NCBI GenBank assembly: GCA_030600725.1
Contig: JAUVLN010000112.1
Location: forward strand, 1-6,885
DNA: 6,885 nt
From: Thermoplasmatota archaeon
Lineage (GTDB): Archaea; Thermoplasmatota; Penumbrarchaeia; Penumbrarchaeales; Penumbrarchaeaceae
Reading direction: 5' to 3'
Shown here: positions 6,479 to 6,885 of the stretch, in pieces
Position numbering within the stretch: the stretch's first letter is position 1
Layout: every line of letters starts with the position of its first letter
The notes under the pieces: model-generated
Databases searched by the model: none
What the model was told of the DNA's origin: nothing
Seen by the model: only the letters and a program-made list of their open reading frames with translations
Translations under genes and position numbers: made by a program

Positions 6479-6885
6479 GCAGGAGACATTTGACCGGTCT
6501 GGCCTTCATCCTGTTGATGCTGGTCCCACTTCTCTCGTTCCTCTCCCTTGGTTCTGGTGAGGACCTATCCAGTGGTATTGATGCGAAAGAGGCCATATCA
6601 TTTATTGAGACAAGGTCAGACGTCGGTCCAGAGAGGTTGTTCTCCTATCCGGATCAAGTAGATTACGGGTTGAACAACGATCATGAGTTCGTACATCACC
6701 CCAACGGGTTCAGGTATCGCATCACCTTCCAGATGGAAAACGGAAATACCGAGGGCCTGGACAAGGGAACCTATATCATGATCGAGAGGGAGGATGAAGA
6801 TAAAGGGTGGACAGAGATCGGCCTCTCACGTTGTGTCGATTACCAGACGAACATGGAGGCCTTTCTTGATGTGGACAGAGAGGGG
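6475..6885 (+). CDS. Secreted protein of unknown function, 5' part (runs off the window)
   Basis: The ATG at 6475 overlaps the previous TGA (ATGA), and the frame stays open for 137 codons to the window edge. The N-terminus is a clear Sec signal peptide: MSRRHLTGLAF, then a hydrophobic core (ILLMLVPLLSFLSLG) and a likely cut near residues 26-28 (GSGED). The visible mature part is hydrophilic and acidic, with aromatic and charged strands such as FRYRITFQMENGN, GTYIMIERE and GWTEIGLSRCVDY, which suggest a beta-rich extracellular domain. I do not recognise a family. The overlap and strong ribosome binding site mean it is made together with the propeller/cadherin-like protein, so it may be its partner at the cell surface (inference). 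The missing C-terminus would show whether it too has a membrane anchor. Confidence 0.8.
   Translation, partial: MSRRHLTGLAFILLMLVPLLSFLSLGSGEDLSSGIDAKEAISFIETRSDVGPERLFSYPDQVDYGLNNDHEFVHHPNGFRYRITFQMENGNTEGLDKGTYIMIEREDEDKGWTEIGLSRCVDYQTNMEAFLDVDREG

Noticed and set aside
1..6885. CRISPR array, tRNA, rRNA, insertion sequence or attachment site
   Set aside because: I saw no regularly spaced direct repeats, cloverleaf-like segments, transposase motifs or terminal inverted repeats with target duplications. The coding sequence fills all but the 3592-3832 gap.

Overview
The window looks archaeal. Starts are preceded by GGAGG-type ribosome binding sites. Two intergenic promoters have TATA-type boxes (TTTTATATAT at 3797-3806; TTTTTAA and TTATATAG on the minus strand near 3650-3675) rather than bacterial -35/-10 pairs. 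Arginine codons are mostly AGG/AGA. The large surface protein combines a PQQ-like propeller, VNDPP-type cadherin-like repeats, many N-glycosylation sequons and a single C-terminal membrane anchor. I would guess an uncultured or lesser-known member of the Thermoplasmatota, but that is inference from style and not from a marker gene.

Layout. Positions 1-520 (+) encode a tandem universal stress protein (UspA) whose two halves lie in different frames, joined across a one-base shift near 156-161. It is followed after 13 bases by a membrane-domain-only CPA2/Kef-type cation:proton antiporter (534-1730, +, TTG start). A 615-residue APC-superfamily permease with a C-terminal PTS EIIA-type-2-like domain (1744-3591, -) converges on the antiporter with a 13-base gap. 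A 241-base divergent intergenic region (3592-3832) holds promoters for both directions and two inverted repeats. On its right is a secreted, membrane-anchored multidomain surface protein (3833-6478, +). An ATGA overlap and a strong Shine-Dalgarno sequence couple it to a second secreted protein that runs off the window (6475-6885, +).

How the genes fit together. The left half is a transport and stress module: a soluble UspA protein beside an ion antiporter, and a permease carrying its own EIIA-like regulatory domain. This suggests membrane transport tuned by nucleotide- or phospho-responsive domains, but the substrate of neither transporter can be read from sequence. The right half is a separate cell-surface operon: a propeller/cadherin-like glycoprotein and a co-translated exported partner.

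Most notable points: the frameshift inside the UspA gene, the permease-EIIA fusion, the nested dyad at the predicted permease transcription start, and the coupled surface-protein pair.
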